64,000 nucleotides of DNA from Rummeliibacillus sp044763875 (GTDB lineage: Bacteria; Bacillota; Bacilli; Bacillales_A; Planococcaceae), in the NCBI RefSeq assembly GCF_044763875.1, contig NZ_JBIWGZ010000002.1:496001-560000 (forward strand), in the 5' to 3' direction. The translations under genes were made by a program, and so were the position numbers. The notes under the pieces were generated by a model. It ran no database searches, was not told the DNA's origin, and saw only the letters and a list, made by a program, of their open reading frames with translations. Below are positions 32,306-41,476 of the stretch, in pieces (the stretch's first letter is position 1; each line of letters begins with the position of its first letter).

Positions 32306-34453
32306 TTAAGCTTTCTCACTACGAATTGACGCTTTGTCACCATCCATATATACAATTACTTTATCCCCCGGTAATGTGTCACCTTTTAATAATTCCTGAG
32401 CAACAATCGTTTCGATATTACGTTGGATGAAGCGACGTAATGGACGAGCACCGAATGCTGGATCTACACCTTCTTTAGCAATCCATTGTAGAACATCATC
32501 TTCAATCACTAGTTCAATTTCTTGTTCGGCTACACGTTGTTGTAAGTAACCAATATATTTTTTAGCTATTTGATAAAAATGTTCATCAGTTAATGAATGG
32601 AACATTACAATATCATCTAAACGATTCAATAATTCTGGTTTAAAATGTTGTTTTAATGCAGACATGACTAAATCTTCAACTGCATGTTTGCTTTCTTGAT
32701 CTTTCATATCAAGTAAATAATTTGAGCCGATATTAGAAGTTAAGATAATCACCGTGTTCGTAAAGTTTACTGTACGTCCTTGACTATCTGTAATACGACC
32801 ATCATCCAAAATTTGAAGTAAAATATTTGCAACATCTGGATGTGCTTTTTCTATTTCGTCTAATAAAATGACTGAATATGGGTTACGACGGACAGCTTCT
32901 GTTAATTGACCGCCTTCTTCATAACCGATATAGCCTGGGGGTGCTCCAACTAAACGAGATACACTATGTTTTTCCATGTATTCAGACATGTCGATACGGA
33001 TAAAGTGATCTTCAGAGTCAAATAATTGTGTAGCTAATGCTTTTGCTAACTCTGTTTTACCAACACCAGTGGGTCCTAAAAATAAGAATGATCCAATTGG
33101 TTTATTGGGATCTTGAATACCAGCTCTTGCACGCCATACAGCTTCTGTTACTAGACGAACTGCATCATCTTGACCTACTACACGTTCATGTAATGTGTCT
33201 TTCAAATGTAATAATTTTTCGCGTTCACCTTCTACTAATTTCGTCACTGGAATGCCTGTCCATCTGGAAACGATTGAAGCAATTTCTTCTGATGTAACAT
33301 CTTCACGTAAAAGACGAGCATCATTCGCTTCTTGCGAAGATTTTTCTAAACTTTGTAATTCTTTTTCTAGTTCTGGAATTTTGCCATGACGTAAAACTGC
33401 AGCTTTGTTTAAATCATATTGATTTTCTGCTTCTTCCAATTCGCGACGATAGCGATTCAATGTTTCACGTTTTTCTTGAATTGTGTGCAATGAAGCTTTT
33501 TCGGATTCCCATTGATTTTTCATCACTTTAGATGATTCTTTTAGTTTTTCTAATTCTTCACGTAATACAACTAGACGTTTTTTACTTGCTTCGTCTTTTT
33601 CCTTCACTAATGCTTGTTCTTCAATTTCAAGTTGCATTTGTCGGCGTGTTACTTCATCGAGTTCTTGTGGCATGGAGTCGATTTCTGTACGAATCATTGC
33701 ACAAGCTTCATCGATTAAATCGATTGCTTTATCTGGTAAGAAACGCTCTGTCAAATAACGATTTGAAAGTTCTGCCGCTGCAACAATTGCACGGTCATGA
33801 ATTTTCACTGCGTGATGTAACTCAAAACTTTCCTTTAAACCACGTAATATTGAAATTGTATCTTCTACAGATGGTTCGCGCACTAATACTTGTTGGAAAC
33901 GACGTTCTAATGCAGGATCTTTTTCGATATACATACGATATTCATCTAAAGTTGTTGCACCGATACAGTGAAGTTCACCACGAGCAAGCATTGGTTTTAA
34001 CATATTACTTGCATCCATTGCACCATCTGTTTTACCAGCACCTACAATCGTATGAATTTCATCGATGAATAAAATAATACGACCTTCACTTTCTTTTACT
34101 TCTTTTAAGACACCTTTCAAACGTTCCTCAAATTGACCACGGTAGCTAGCACCTGCAATCAATGCACTCATATCTAATTCATAAATAAGATGGTCTTTTA
34201 AACCTTCAGGGACATCCTTTTTAACAATACGTTGGGATAGACCCTCTACGATTGCTGTTTTACCTACCCCTGGTTCACCAATTAATACAGGATTGTTTTT
34301 TGTTTTACGAGATAGGATACGAATGACATTTCGGATTTCTTGATCCCGACCAATCACAGGATCCATTTTTCCTTTTTTAACTTCTTCCACCAAATTACGT
34401 CCAAATTGTTCCAATGGGCTTTTTTGTTCTTCATTGTTCATTTTCATTTGCAT
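32306..34453 (-). CDS. clpB: ClpB-type disaggregase lacking the N-terminal Clp_N domain
   Basis: The 715-residue protein has two AAA+ modules (Walker A GEPGVGKTA near residue 60 and GPTGVGKTE near 455; Walker B ILFIDEIHT and VILLDEIEKAHPD). A long coiled-coil middle domain (about 250-385, e.g. EELEKLKESSKVMKNQWESE) marks ClpB rather than ClpC or ClpE. It begins KSPLEQFGRNLVEEVKKGK, so the usual 140-150-residue N domain is absent by design: AAAGGAG sits 9 bases before the ATG, and CtsR boxes and a promoter lie upstream. ClpB with DnaK resolves aggregates. Confidence 0.92.
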   Translation of the reverse strand: MQMKMNNEEQKSPLEQFGRNLVEEVKKGKMDPVIGRDQEIRNVIRILSRKTKNNPVLIGEPGVGKTAIVEGLSQRIVKKDVPEGLKDHLIYELDMSALIAGASYRGQFEERLKGVLKEVKESEGRIILFIDEIHTIVGAGKTDGAMDASNMLKPMLARGELHCIGATTLDEYRMYIEKDPALERRFQQVLVREPSVEDTISILRGLKESFELHHAVKIHDRAIVAAAELSNRYLTERFLPDKAIDLIDEACAMIRTEIDSMPQELDEVTRRQMQLEIEEQALVKEKDEASKKRLVVLREELEKLKESSKVMKNQWESEKASLHTIQEKRETLNRYRRELEEAENQYDLNKAAVLRHGKIPELEKELQSLEKSSQEANDARLLREDVTSEEIASIVSRWTGIPVTKLVEGEREKLLHLKDTLHERVVGQDDAVRLVTEAVWRARAGIQDPNKPIGSFLFLGPTGVGKTELAKALATQLFDSEDHFIRIDMSEYMEKHSVSRLVGAPPGYIGYEEGGQLTEAVRRNPYSVILLDEIEKAHPDVANILLQILDDGRITDSQGRTVNFTNTVIILTSNIGSNYLLDMKDQESKHAVEDLVMSALKQHFKPELLNRLDDIVMFHSLTDEHFYQIAKKYIGYLQQRVAEQEIELVIEDDVLQWIAKEGVDPAFGARPLRRFIQRNIETIVAQELLKGDTLPGDKVIVYMDGDKASIRSEKA

Positions 34454-34470
34454 AAGATCCAACTCCTTTG

Positions 34471-34487
34471 TTTGACCTTTTTTGACC
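34471..34487 (-). promoter_or_regulatory. CtsR operator 1 (proximal) of clpB
   Basis: On the minus strand GGTCAAA-AAA-GGTCAAA is a perfect direct-repeat CtsR box. It lies between the -10 box and the ribosome-binding site. CtsR represses class III heat-shock genes. Confidence 0.92.
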
Positions 34488-34501
34488 TTTTGATTAATTA
34501 C

Positions 34502-34530
34502 ATTATAATTCTATTGATTTTAATTGTAAA
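34502..34530 (-). promoter_or_regulatory. SigA promoter of clpB
   Basis: TTTACA (34525-34530) and TATAAT (34502-34507) are separated by 17 bases and bracketed by the two CtsR boxes. Confidence 0.88.
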
Positions 34531-34538
34531 GAGAAATG

Positions 34539-34555
34539 TTTGACCTTTTTTGACT
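34539..34555 (-). promoter_or_regulatory. CtsR operator 2 (upstream) of clpB
   Basis: AGTCAAA-AAA-GGTCAAA fits the CtsR consensus and lies just upstream of the -35 box. With operator 1 it places the promoter between two repressor sites. Confidence 0.85.
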
Positions 34556-34673
34556 TTTTAAACCCTCCATTTTTATTCTAAAATCTAAAATAAATGTGAC
34601 ATTTTACATCATCTTATATAATTCTAAATTCCTATGTTATAATTGAGAAAACTAAGTGAAGGTTGTTGATGAT

Positions 34674-35378
34674 ATGGTAACTTTTTATGAGATCGAACCA
34701 CTTCCAACCAAAATCCGTAAAATTTTCGAAGAAAATGGTTCTTTAATTAAAGTTTCAAAAGGCAGCCACTTATGCTTAGAAGGAGAACCCGTAAAGGACA
34801 TTTTCTATGTTGTATCAGGTAAAGTCATTTTATCCAAAGAAACTGTCAGTGGAAAAGAATTGACACTTCGTATTTGTGATAGTAATGACTGTATCGGTGA
34901 AGGTATTATTTTTAGTAACACAGGCTATTATCCGTTAAGTGCTAAAGCTATAGAAAACTCGAATATTATTACACTTGATAAAAACTTATTCGAAATGTGC
35001 TTGAGTCAAGAGCCCGATATATTAATCGAGTGTATCAAATGGTTACAACTTCAAAATTTAAAAACACAAACAAAATTGCGTGATCTGCTTTTGTATGGTA
35101 AAAAAGGTGCTCTCTATTCCACTATTATTCGATTAACAAATACTTATGGTATATTACAAGAAGATGGAGATATTGTAATAGATTACCCATTAACGAATTC
35201 TGATTTTGCAAGTCTATGCGCTACAAGCCGTGAAGTAATTAATCGAATGCTCAATGATTTAAAAAAGTCCAAGGTATTATCCTTTGAAAAGAGTATTATT
35301 ACAGTCCATAATTTGAGCTATTTAAAAGATGAATGTGAATGTGAAAATTGCCCAATTAGCGTTTGTCGTATTGACTAA
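34674..35378 (+). CDS. fnr: Fnr-type anaerobic regulator (Crp/Fnr family, C-terminal Fe-S cysteines)
   Basis: A 234-residue Crp-fold regulator: cyclic-nucleotide-like beta barrel (about 25-115), dimer helix, then the winged HTH (SDFASLCATSREVINRMLNDL). The C-terminus ECECENCPISVCRID gives C-x2-C-x4-C. That is the spacing of Cys227/230/235 that ligate the [4Fe-4S] cluster of B. subtilis Fnr, and the Asp in LRDLLLYGKKGALYST matches its fourth ligand. It should sense O2 and activate anaerobic genes. The ATG at 34674 follows GTGAAGG. Confidence 0.82.
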   Translation: MVTFYEIEPLPTKIRKIFEENGSLIKVSKGSHLCLEGEPVKDIFYVVSGKVILSKETVSGKELTLRICDSNDCIGEGIIFSNTGYYPLSAKAIENSNIITLDKNLFEMCLSQEPDILIECIKWLQLQNLKTQTKLRDLLLYGKKGALYSTIIRLTNTYGILQEDGDIVIDYPLTNSDFASLCATSREVINRMLNDLKKSKVLSFEKSIITVHNLSYLKDECECENCPISVCRID

Positions 35379-35419
35379 TATTCATCCTTTATATATACCC
35401 CGTAACAATATATCTATAC

Positions 35420-35462
35420 AAAAAGCTTGGTCTACTACACTGTAGCAACCAAGCTTTTTTTC
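35420..35462 (+). terminator. Terminator of fnr
   Basis: AAAAGCTTGGT pairs with ACCAAGCTTTT, with inner CTAC/GTAG, followed by a T-run. Confidence 0.85.
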
Positions 35463-35519
35463 TGATTGGAATATATTCAATTGTAGTCTCAAATGGTCAT
35501 CACTCGAGAAATGATTTGA

Positions 35520-36191
35520 TTACGATTGAAATTGAAGCTCGTTGAATTTTTTATGTTTCAATTCAAGTACAATATCACATTCTTTTGCAATTTCTCTTTC
35601 GTGGGTGATGACAATAACACATTTCTCTTGTTCATGTGCAAGTTCTTTAAATAATCGAATGATTTCTAAAGAATTTTTTTCATCCAAGTTTCCTGTTGGT
35701 TCATCAGCAACAACGAGCTTGGCTTCACAACACATGGCACGAACAATTGCAACACGCTGTTGTTGACCACCTGAAAGATGCTGCACATTTTTTTGTGCCA
35801 TATCCTTTGTGATTCCTACTTTTTCAAGCATGGAGAATGCGTATTCTTTCCTATTAGATGGTTGGCTATGGGTAATTTCCATTGCAGATACGATATTATC
35901 TACCGCGGACATATACGGAAGCAAGTTATAGGATTGGAATACAATCGATACATATTTATTGCGGTAATTGGTTAGACCGATCTTTTTCAATGATTTTCCT
36001 TCATATATTATTTCACCAGTTTTTGGAACATCTAGTCCTGCGATTAAGGAAAGAAATGTTGTCTTTCCCGAACCACTTGAACCTAAAATGCTATATAATT
36101 TCCCTTTTCCAAATGTTAAATTGACATTTTCATAAAGTACATCCGCTTTATTTTTGTACCAATAATTCATTTCTTTTACTTCTAACATCAT
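35520..36191 (-). CDS. ABC transporter ATP-binding protein (MacB/LolD type)
   Basis: A 223-residue ATPase with Walker A GSSGSGKTTFL near residue 37, a Q-loop, the signature LSGGQQQRVAIVRA, Walker B LVVADEPTGNLDE and an H-loop VITHERE. The DEPTGNLDEKNS extension is typical of MacB/LolD-like transporters. It is encoded 9 bases after its permease partner. The substrate is unknown: peptides, lipoproteins or envelope stress agents are possible. Confidence 0.93.
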   Translation of the reverse strand: MMLEVKEMNYWYKNKADVLYENVNLTFGKGKLYSILGSSGSGKTTFLSLIAGLDVPKTGEIIYEGKSLKKIGLTNYRNKYVSIVFQSYNLLPYMSAVDNIVSAMEITHSQPSNRKEYAFSMLEKVGITKDMAQKNVQHLSGGQQQRVAIVRAMCCEAKLVVADEPTGNLDEKNSLEIIRLFKELAHEQEKCVIVITHEREIAKECDIVLELKHKKFNELQFQS

Positions 36192-36200
36192 TTCACCCTC

Positions 36201-37757
36201 TTATGAAATTAAAATTTTTTTAGGTTGCATGCGCATTACACCAATAGATGCGATGATCACAGCTAGGAAGCTAATCGCTAAGCCAAAGCCACCTAAATCC
36301 ACTAATTCTTTCAATGATAATGTAATATTTAAAGCTTCAATTTGTTTTGCATTTTCAGCACTGGATGCGCCGAAGTTTGAGAAGGATGGACCTCTTCCAC
36401 CATTTCCAGGGCCACCTTGCCATGGACCTCCTTGACCTTGGGCTTGTCCTCTAAATTGTCCAGGACCTCCTTGATTACTTGATGTCGAAGCAGTCGTAGT
36501 CGCTTGTTGTTCTAAAAGTTGTTCTCCTACAATATTGCCAACAAATTTACCGCTAACTCCAGCAATTACGAGGGCAATTACTAAAACGACGAGCAATTCT
36601 GTGAAGAACTGACCAATAATCTTCGTACGTTTTTCGCCAAGTGAAAGCAGTACCCCGATTTCATATTTACGTTCACGAATCGTTAATATAACGATTAAAG
36701 CTAGGATTACTGTACCTGCTACAGACACAAGGATGACGATTTTTTGAGCAAAACTTTCAACGTTTTCTAACGGTTGAATCATTTGTTGATACACTTGGTC
36801 ATTTGTTCTTAAGCTATACGTATCTGTATCAAGACCAGCTTTTTTTGCATCTTTCACAAATGTGTCCATTTTTTCTGGGTCAGATAATGTATACACGACA
36901 GAATCCGCAGTGTCTTTATAGTCATTGCCTTTTACTTTATTGGCAAATGTGTAAGATGTATAAATCGCATTGTATGGATTTAAAGATTCCATTCGCATAC
37001 TTCTCGCATCTGCTGTTGCAGAAGTTTTATAAATACCTACTACTTTCAATCTATAAACTTTATCTTCATTTTCAGAATCGGTTACTTTAATCGTATCACC
37101 TACAGATATATCATTTGCTTCTGCTAAATTTGTTTCGATTACTGCATGATTGGTATTAGCATCATCTTCAGTAATTCCTTCACCTTCTGTAATTTTTGCT
37201 GTTCCACTTGTAAAGTCACTAGCAGTTGCCGTAGAATTTGTTCCATCGATCGTGATATCACCTGATGACATTCTCATCATTTGCATGCCACCACCTGGAA
37301 CGCCTTGCTGATTATTTTTAGCTTTACTAGAATCATCAGACGAAGATGTATTTTCCTCCTCATCACTAGAAGAAATGGCATCAAAGGATTTAGCATTAAC
37401 AGATGTAGACGATGCAATACTATAAGAAGAAACATTATCTAATTTTGCTAATTTATTGACTGTATCTAGATCAACTGGCGTAATCTTAAAGCTTCCCGGA
37501 TCTGGCCGATTGCTATTACCATCAGAGCTACTACTATTAGATGAGCTTGATTTTTTAAAAGCATTCTCCATATTCGTAGACAGCGTAACCGTTGCCCCCA
37601 TACTTTTCTTGGCATTTTCTGTTGCTTTTAGTGAAGCACTTTGAATTGTTAATCCCGCTAAAATGAATATTAATATCGCTGAGAATACAAAAGTAAGTAA
37701 AAGGGTTCTCCCTTTTTTCGCTTTTGTACTATAAAATGCACGTTTTATAAAATTCAT
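36201..37757 (-). CDS. MacB/FtsX-type ABC permease with low-complexity insertions
   Basis: A 518-residue permease with the four-helix FtsX layout: TM1 near 18-38, a large extracytoplasmic domain, then TM2 (~340-360), TM3 (~385-405) and TM4 (~488-508). The outer domain carries Ser/Asn/Asp-rich runs (around 65-85 and 130-150). The loop between TM3 and TM4 has an unusual Gly/Gln/Pro-rich stretch with repeated GQ/GG units (about 425-460). It forms a pair with the ATPase downstream. The start is the ATG at 37757. Confidence 0.88.
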   Translation of the reverse strand: MNFIKRAFYSTKAKKGRTLLLTFVFSAILIFILAGLTIQSASLKATENAKKSMGATVTLSTNMENAFKKSSSSNSSSSDGNSNRPDPGSFKITPVDLDTVNKLAKLDNVSSYSIASSTSVNAKSFDAISSSDEEENTSSSDDSSKAKNNQQGVPGGGMQMMRMSSGDITIDGTNSTATASDFTSGTAKITEGEGITEDDANTNHAVIETNLAEANDISVGDTIKVTDSENEDKVYRLKVVGIYKTSATADARSMRMESLNPYNAIYTSYTFANKVKGNDYKDTADSVVYTLSDPEKMDTFVKDAKKAGLDTDTYSLRTNDQVYQQMIQPLENVESFAQKIVILVSVAGTVILALIVILTIRERKYEIGVLLSLGEKRTKIIGQFFTELLVVLVIALVIAGVSGKFVGNIVGEQLLEQQATTTASTSSNQGGPGQFRGQAQGQGGPWQGGPGNGGRGPSFSNFGASSAENAKQIEALNITLSLKELVDLGGFGLAISFLAVIIASIGVMRMQPKKILIS

Positions 37758-38328
37758 TTAAAAGCCTCCTATCATGTTAAATGTGTAGATGTAGTATTCT
37801 TTTTTTGAAAAGCCTAATGATGAACCAATGCGAGCTCGTAATCATTGAAAACATCACTGACTGTATCTTGTTTACAAACAAAGTATATAAATCGAATGTA
37901 TCAGGAATATGTCAAAGCAAAAAAATACGCTATATCTTTTTTTGATATAGCGTAAAATGTTGATATATTTAGGTATTTGAGTCAATGTCCTAAGTTCTTT
38001 CTAGTTAAAAAATACGATATTTTCAAAAAAAACCATTCGATAATTGGGAAATATTTCATTTATAGTATTTACTCAGTACTCCGCTCCAGATGGCGCTTTC
38101 GTGCTAAGCGATCGTTGAGCCTCCTCGGAAGCCCGTACCGTGCTTCACTGCGGGGTCTCACCTGTCTCGCTTTCCCGCAGGAGTCGCCATCTTCCGCTTC
38201 ATAGAAATATTCTTGTTCTAATGGAATGGCATATAACAATGCTCCATTTAATATTCGTGTTTTTTATCAAAACCTTTGAACAATGAAATTGATTCATTTA
38301 TTATAATTTTTCGATTCTAAAATAAAAA
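37758..38328. other. Intergenic region with a hairpin and a GC-rich repeat
   Basis: No gene was found. It contains the perfect hairpin TACGCTATATC/GATATAGCGTA (37926-37954, seven-T loop) and repeat copy A (38080-38202). The left end should contain the promoter of the ABC operon. Confidence 0.6.
38080..38202. repeat. GC-rich palindromic dispersed repeat, copy A
   Basis: The end pieces GATGGCG and CGCCATC are inverted. The centre has GAGCCTCCTCGG and GGGGTCTCACCTGTCTCGC, shared almost exactly with copies near 43.2 and 63.5-63.8 kb. The GC content is sharply above the flanks. The family resembles the intergenic repeats common in low-GC Bacillales. Confidence 0.75.
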
Positions 38329-38360
38329 AATCAGTGAGGGAAAAGCAATCCTCACTGATT
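38329..38360 (-). terminator. Terminator of yitW
   Basis: AATCAGTGAGG/CCTCACTGATT (11 bp, 10-base loop), then seven Ts on the minus strand, right after the gene. Confidence 0.88.
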
Positions 38361-38373
38361 AAATCTCTGTATA

Positions 38374-38682
38374 TTATCGAATACCTAATGCCATTTTTGC
38401 GTAGCGTGACATCATATCTTTTGACCAAGGTGGATTCCAAACGACATTTACATCGACTTCTTTTACTTCTGGAATCTCGAATAATGCTGTACGAATTTGA
38501 TCGACAATCACTGGACCTAATGGACAACCCATTGAAGTTAAAGTCATAGTGACCAAGCACATACCCTCATCTGATAAATCTACATCGTATACTAAGCCAA
38601 GATTAACTATATCAATTCCCAGTTCCGGGTCAATAACATTTTCTAAGGCACCTAGAATATTTTCTTTTAAATCTGCATCCAT
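38374..38682 (-). CDS. yitW: DUF59/MIP18-family iron-sulfur assembly protein (YitW, SufT-like)
   Basis: A 102-residue single-domain protein with the MIP18 motifs VIDPELGIDIVNLGLVYD and TLTSMGCPLGP with its conserved Cys, ending WSKDMMSRYAKMALGIR. The family (SufT/YitW/PaaD) helps mature Fe-S proteins. GAAAGGGG precedes the ATG. It is followed by a terminator and lies next to yitV, as in B. subtilis yitU-V-W. Confidence 0.93.
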   Translation of the reverse strand: MDADLKENILGALENVIDPELGIDIVNLGLVYDVDLSDEGMCLVTMTLTSMGCPLGPVIVDQIRTALFEIPEVKEVDVNVVWNPPWSKDMMSRYAKMALGIR

Positions 38683-38734
38683 GGTGTTTCCCCTTTCTGT
38701 ATAGTGATAACTCCATCATAACATTACTATTTTG

Positions 38735-39502
38735 TTATGCCAAATGGTCTGCAAGCCATTTCGTACCAGCAAGCATTCCTGAACGTGATACTTTATGTCC
38801 TGCTTTTTTATCAACGATGAAAGTTATATCATCAGTATGCTCTGCATAATCTTGTTGGATACTTTCATAAAATGCATAAGCAGGAGCAAACGGAACCATG
38901 TGATCTTTTTTACCATGCCAGAATAACACAGGTCGTCCTGCCATTGTTTCTGGATGTTTACTCATATCAAAATAACTTATCGTTGTTAACATCTTATCTA
39001 ATTCTTTTTCAGATAGTGGAATTTTAAAACCTTTTTCTTCGATTTCAGCCATTTGGGCTTTCGCTAATTCAACATAAGCCGGTGCCCCCATCATGACAGC
39101 TGCCGTTTTAATCCATGGATACATTTTTAGACAACCCATTGTAACAATGGCCCCCATAGAAGTTCCAGAAACACCAATTTTGTCTGTAGCAAGTAATCCT
39201 CTTTCTTTCAATTGATTGTATAAATAGTTTACTTCTTCAATAGAAGTAAGGACTATTTCCCAAAAACGTAAACTTAGTTGAATCGAATCTAGATTTTCTT
39301 CACGATCACCATGTAAAAGTACATCTGGCATGATTACACGGATACCTTTGTTGACAAGCTGGTAAGCATAATGTAAGTTATGCTCTTTTGCACTCTCAAA
39401 GCCGTGTAAAAAAATAACGACTGGTGTCTTTTCAGTAGCAGTTTCCTCATTATATACATGAAGTAAAGGGATATTGCCCCAAGTTTCTTGATCGACTTTC
39501 AT
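38735..39502 (-). CDS. yitV: Alpha/beta-hydrolase esterase (YitV)
   Basis: A 255-residue prolyl-oligopeptidase-like hydrolase: the oxyanion region VIFLHGFESAKEHN, the nucleophile elbow GVSGTSMGAIVTMG, and later Asp and His in LFWHGKKDHMVPF and KKAGHKVSRSG. The substrate is unknown. It neighbours yitW (same strand, 52 bases) and the divergent yitU, matching the B. subtilis cluster. Confidence 0.9.
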   Translation of the reverse strand: MKVDQETWGNIPLLHVYNEETATEKTPVVIFLHGFESAKEHNLHYAYQLVNKGIRVIMPDVLLHGDREENLDSIQLSLRFWEIVLTSIEEVNYLYNQLKERGLLATDKIGVSGTSMGAIVTMGCLKMYPWIKTAAVMMGAPAYVELAKAQMAEIEEKGFKIPLSEKELDKMLTTISYFDMSKHPETMAGRPVLFWHGKKDHMVPFAPAYAFYESIQQDYAEHTDDITFIVDKKAGHKVSRSGMLAGTKWLADHLA

Positions 39503-39688
39503 CTATTTCACTCCCTATCTCTATGTTGTAATGTTATCAAAAAAAAGGAACTGTTACAAAGCTTTGACTAAAAGCTTATAGAAAGGATAAACTTTATATA
39601 TATTTTCCTTTAGTCACAATATTTTCACATGTATGGCTATAATAATCGTATATATACATTAAAGGAAGAAACGAAGGGAGTGTTACGA

Positions 39689-40498
39689 ATGGTACAACCC
39701 CATTTGATTGTTTTAGATTTAGATGGTACTCTATTAACCGATGAAAAAGTGATTTCCGATAAAACAAAGCGCACATTATTAAAGGCGAAAGAAGCAGGTC
39801 ATGAAGTAATGATTGCTACTGGTAGACCTTATCGTGCGAGTAAAATATATTATCATGAACTAGGCTTACATACGCCAATCGTGAATTTTAATGGTGCTTT
39901 CGTACATCATCCGTTAAATCAGCATTGGCAAACTGTACACAGCCCTATCGATTTAAAAGTCGTACAAGAGGTCGTTGAATCCTTAAATCGTGATCATTTT
40001 GAAAACTTGATTGCGGAGGTAATGGATGATGTATATGTCCAATACCATGATGAAAAATTACTCAATATTTTTAGTATGGGGGATCCGAAAGTTACAACCG
40101 GCGCCATAAAAGATTATTTAAGAGATAACCCTACTAGCTTATTAATTCAATCTAACGAGAAAAGTGTGCCTATCATTCGTCAATATTTAGCAGACACAAA
40201 AGCTGAACTGATTGATCACAGACGTTGGGGAGATCCTTTCCCAGTTATCGAAATTGTGAGACATGGCATGAACAAAGCCGTGGGACTTTCTCATGTTGCA
40301 AAGGATTTGGGTATTCCTCGTGACCGTATCATTGCTTTTGGAGATGAAGATAACGACTTAGAAATGATTGATTATGCAGGTGTCGGTGTAGCAATGGGGA
40401 ACGGTATCGACCAGTTAAAAAATATTGCTAATGAAATTACCAAATCAAATAATGAGGATGGAATCGCAGAAATCCTCAAAGATCGTCTTCGATTATAG
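39689..40498 (+). CDS. yitU: HAD-family (Cof-type) phosphatase (YitU)
   Basis: A 269-residue HAD hydrolase with all four motifs: LIVLDLDGTLLTDE (nucleophile Asp), MIATGRPYRAS, the conserved Lys in GMNKAVGLSHVAKDLG and FGDEDNDLEMIDYAGVG. The C2 cap suggests phosphosugar or flavin-type substrates. B. subtilis YitU can dephosphorylate the riboflavin precursor. GGGAG lies 8 bases before the ATG at 39689, so I ignore the 20-codon upstream extension. Confidence 0.92.
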   Translation: MVQPHLIVLDLDGTLLTDEKVISDKTKRTLLKAKEAGHEVMIATGRPYRASKIYYHELGLHTPIVNFNGAFVHHPLNQHWQTVHSPIDLKVVQEVVESLNRDHFENLIAEVMDDVYVQYHDEKLLNIFSMGDPKVTTGAIKDYLRDNPTSLLIQSNEKSVPIIRQYLADTKAELIDHRRWGDPFPVIEIVRHGMNKAVGLSHVAKDLGIPRDRIIAFGDEDNDLEMIDYAGVGVAMGNGIDQLKNIANEITKSNNEDGIAEILKDRLRL

Positions 40499-40522
40499 AA
40501 AAAATATAGGGGGTTTCAAAAA

Positions 40523-41380
40523 ATGAGAATATACGCAGATAGCGCTTGTGATTTACCAAAATCTTTTTACGAAGAAAACAATGTCAAAATAATCCCACTA
40601 CGCGTTCAACTCCAAGGCCAAGAATATGATGATGTAATTGGTGTCGATATACAAGATGTATATGGTTCCATTCGTCAAGGCGAATTATTAAAAACATCAC
40701 AAGCATCACCTGAACTCTTCCTAGAAGAATTCAGTTCACTCGGTCAATCTAGAGAAGAAGGCATTTACATTGCCTTCTCATCTCAACTTTCAGGCACCTA
40801 CAGCACTGCCGTAATGATGGCAGAACAAGTGAAAGAAAAATATCCTGATTTAAAACTAACAATCATCGACTCAAAATGTGCATCAATGGGTTATGGTCTA
40901 CTTGTAAAAGAAGCCGTTCGATTACGTGAAGAAGGTTACACTGCTTATGAAATAGTAGAAAAAATCCGTTTCAATGCTCAACACATGGAACATCTATTTA
41001 CTGTAGAAGATTTAGATTATCTTGCAAAAGGTGGTCGTTTATCTAAAGCAAGTGCCTTTATCGGTGGACTTTTAAGTATTAAACCTGTCCTTGATGTTGA
41101 AGATGGGAAACTTATTCCAATCGAAAAATACCGAGGTCGCAAGAAAGTATTTAAACGCATCATCGAATTAATGGAAGAACGTGGCGAATCTCTTTCTGAT
41201 CAAGTTATTGCCATAACTCATAGTGATGACCTAGCAGCAGCTGAAGAGATGAAGGCATTAATTATTGAAAACTTTCATCCAAAAGCAGTAGAAATCCACT
41301 TAATCGGTTCTGTTATTGCTGCACACACTGGTACAGGAACAATTGCCATTTTCTTCTTAAGTAAACTACCAAAAGATTAA
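40523..41380 (+). CDS. DegV-family fatty-acid-binding protein
   Basis: This 285-residue DegV fold begins IYADSACDLPKSFYEEN and has AFSSQLSGTYSTAVMMAEQ (the lipid-head Ser/Thr) and AKGGRLSKASAFIGGLLSIKP. DegV proteins bind a fatty acid. Some are FakB subunits feeding FakA kinase. It follows yitU by 24 bases with a GGGGG site, probably as one transcript. A strong hairpin ends it. Confidence 0.92.
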   Translation: MRIYADSACDLPKSFYEENNVKIIPLRVQLQGQEYDDVIGVDIQDVYGSIRQGELLKTSQASPELFLEEFSSLGQSREEGIYIAFSSQLSGTYSTAVMMAEQVKEKYPDLKLTIIDSKCASMGYGLLVKEAVRLREEGYTAYEIVEKIRFNAQHMEHLFTVEDLDYLAKGGRLSKASAFIGGLLSIKPVLDVEDGKLIPIEKYRGRKKVFKRIIELMEERGESLSDQVIAITHSDDLAAAEEMKALIIENFHPKAVEIHLIGSVIAAHTGTGTIAIFFLSKLPKD

Positions 41381-41430
41381 TTGTTTCTATTCTCCACTAT
41401 TTTTTTACTTAGACTAATAGATTATTTTTT

Positions 41431-41468
41431 AAGAAGCCCCTGATCTCAAATGAAATCAGGGGCTTCTT
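41431..41468. terminator. Hairpin between degV and the amylase-like gene
   Basis: A 14-bp perfect stem AAGAAGCCCCTGAT/ATCAGGGGCTTCTT lies between two convergent genes. Only short pyrimidine tails follow, so it may work as a shared bidirectional terminator. Confidence 0.75.
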
Positions 41469-41476
41469 ACGATTAA

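Noticed and set aside
33532..34068. Plus-strand ORF of 178 codons inside clpB
   Set aside because: It is antisense to conserved AAA+ sequence. The Leu/His-rich composition is typical of a reverse-frame shadow.
34595..34620. Possible Fnr or Rex box upstream of fnr (TGTGACATTTTACATC)
   Set aside because: Only one half-site is good. The second half departs from TCACA, so autoregulation cannot be claimed.
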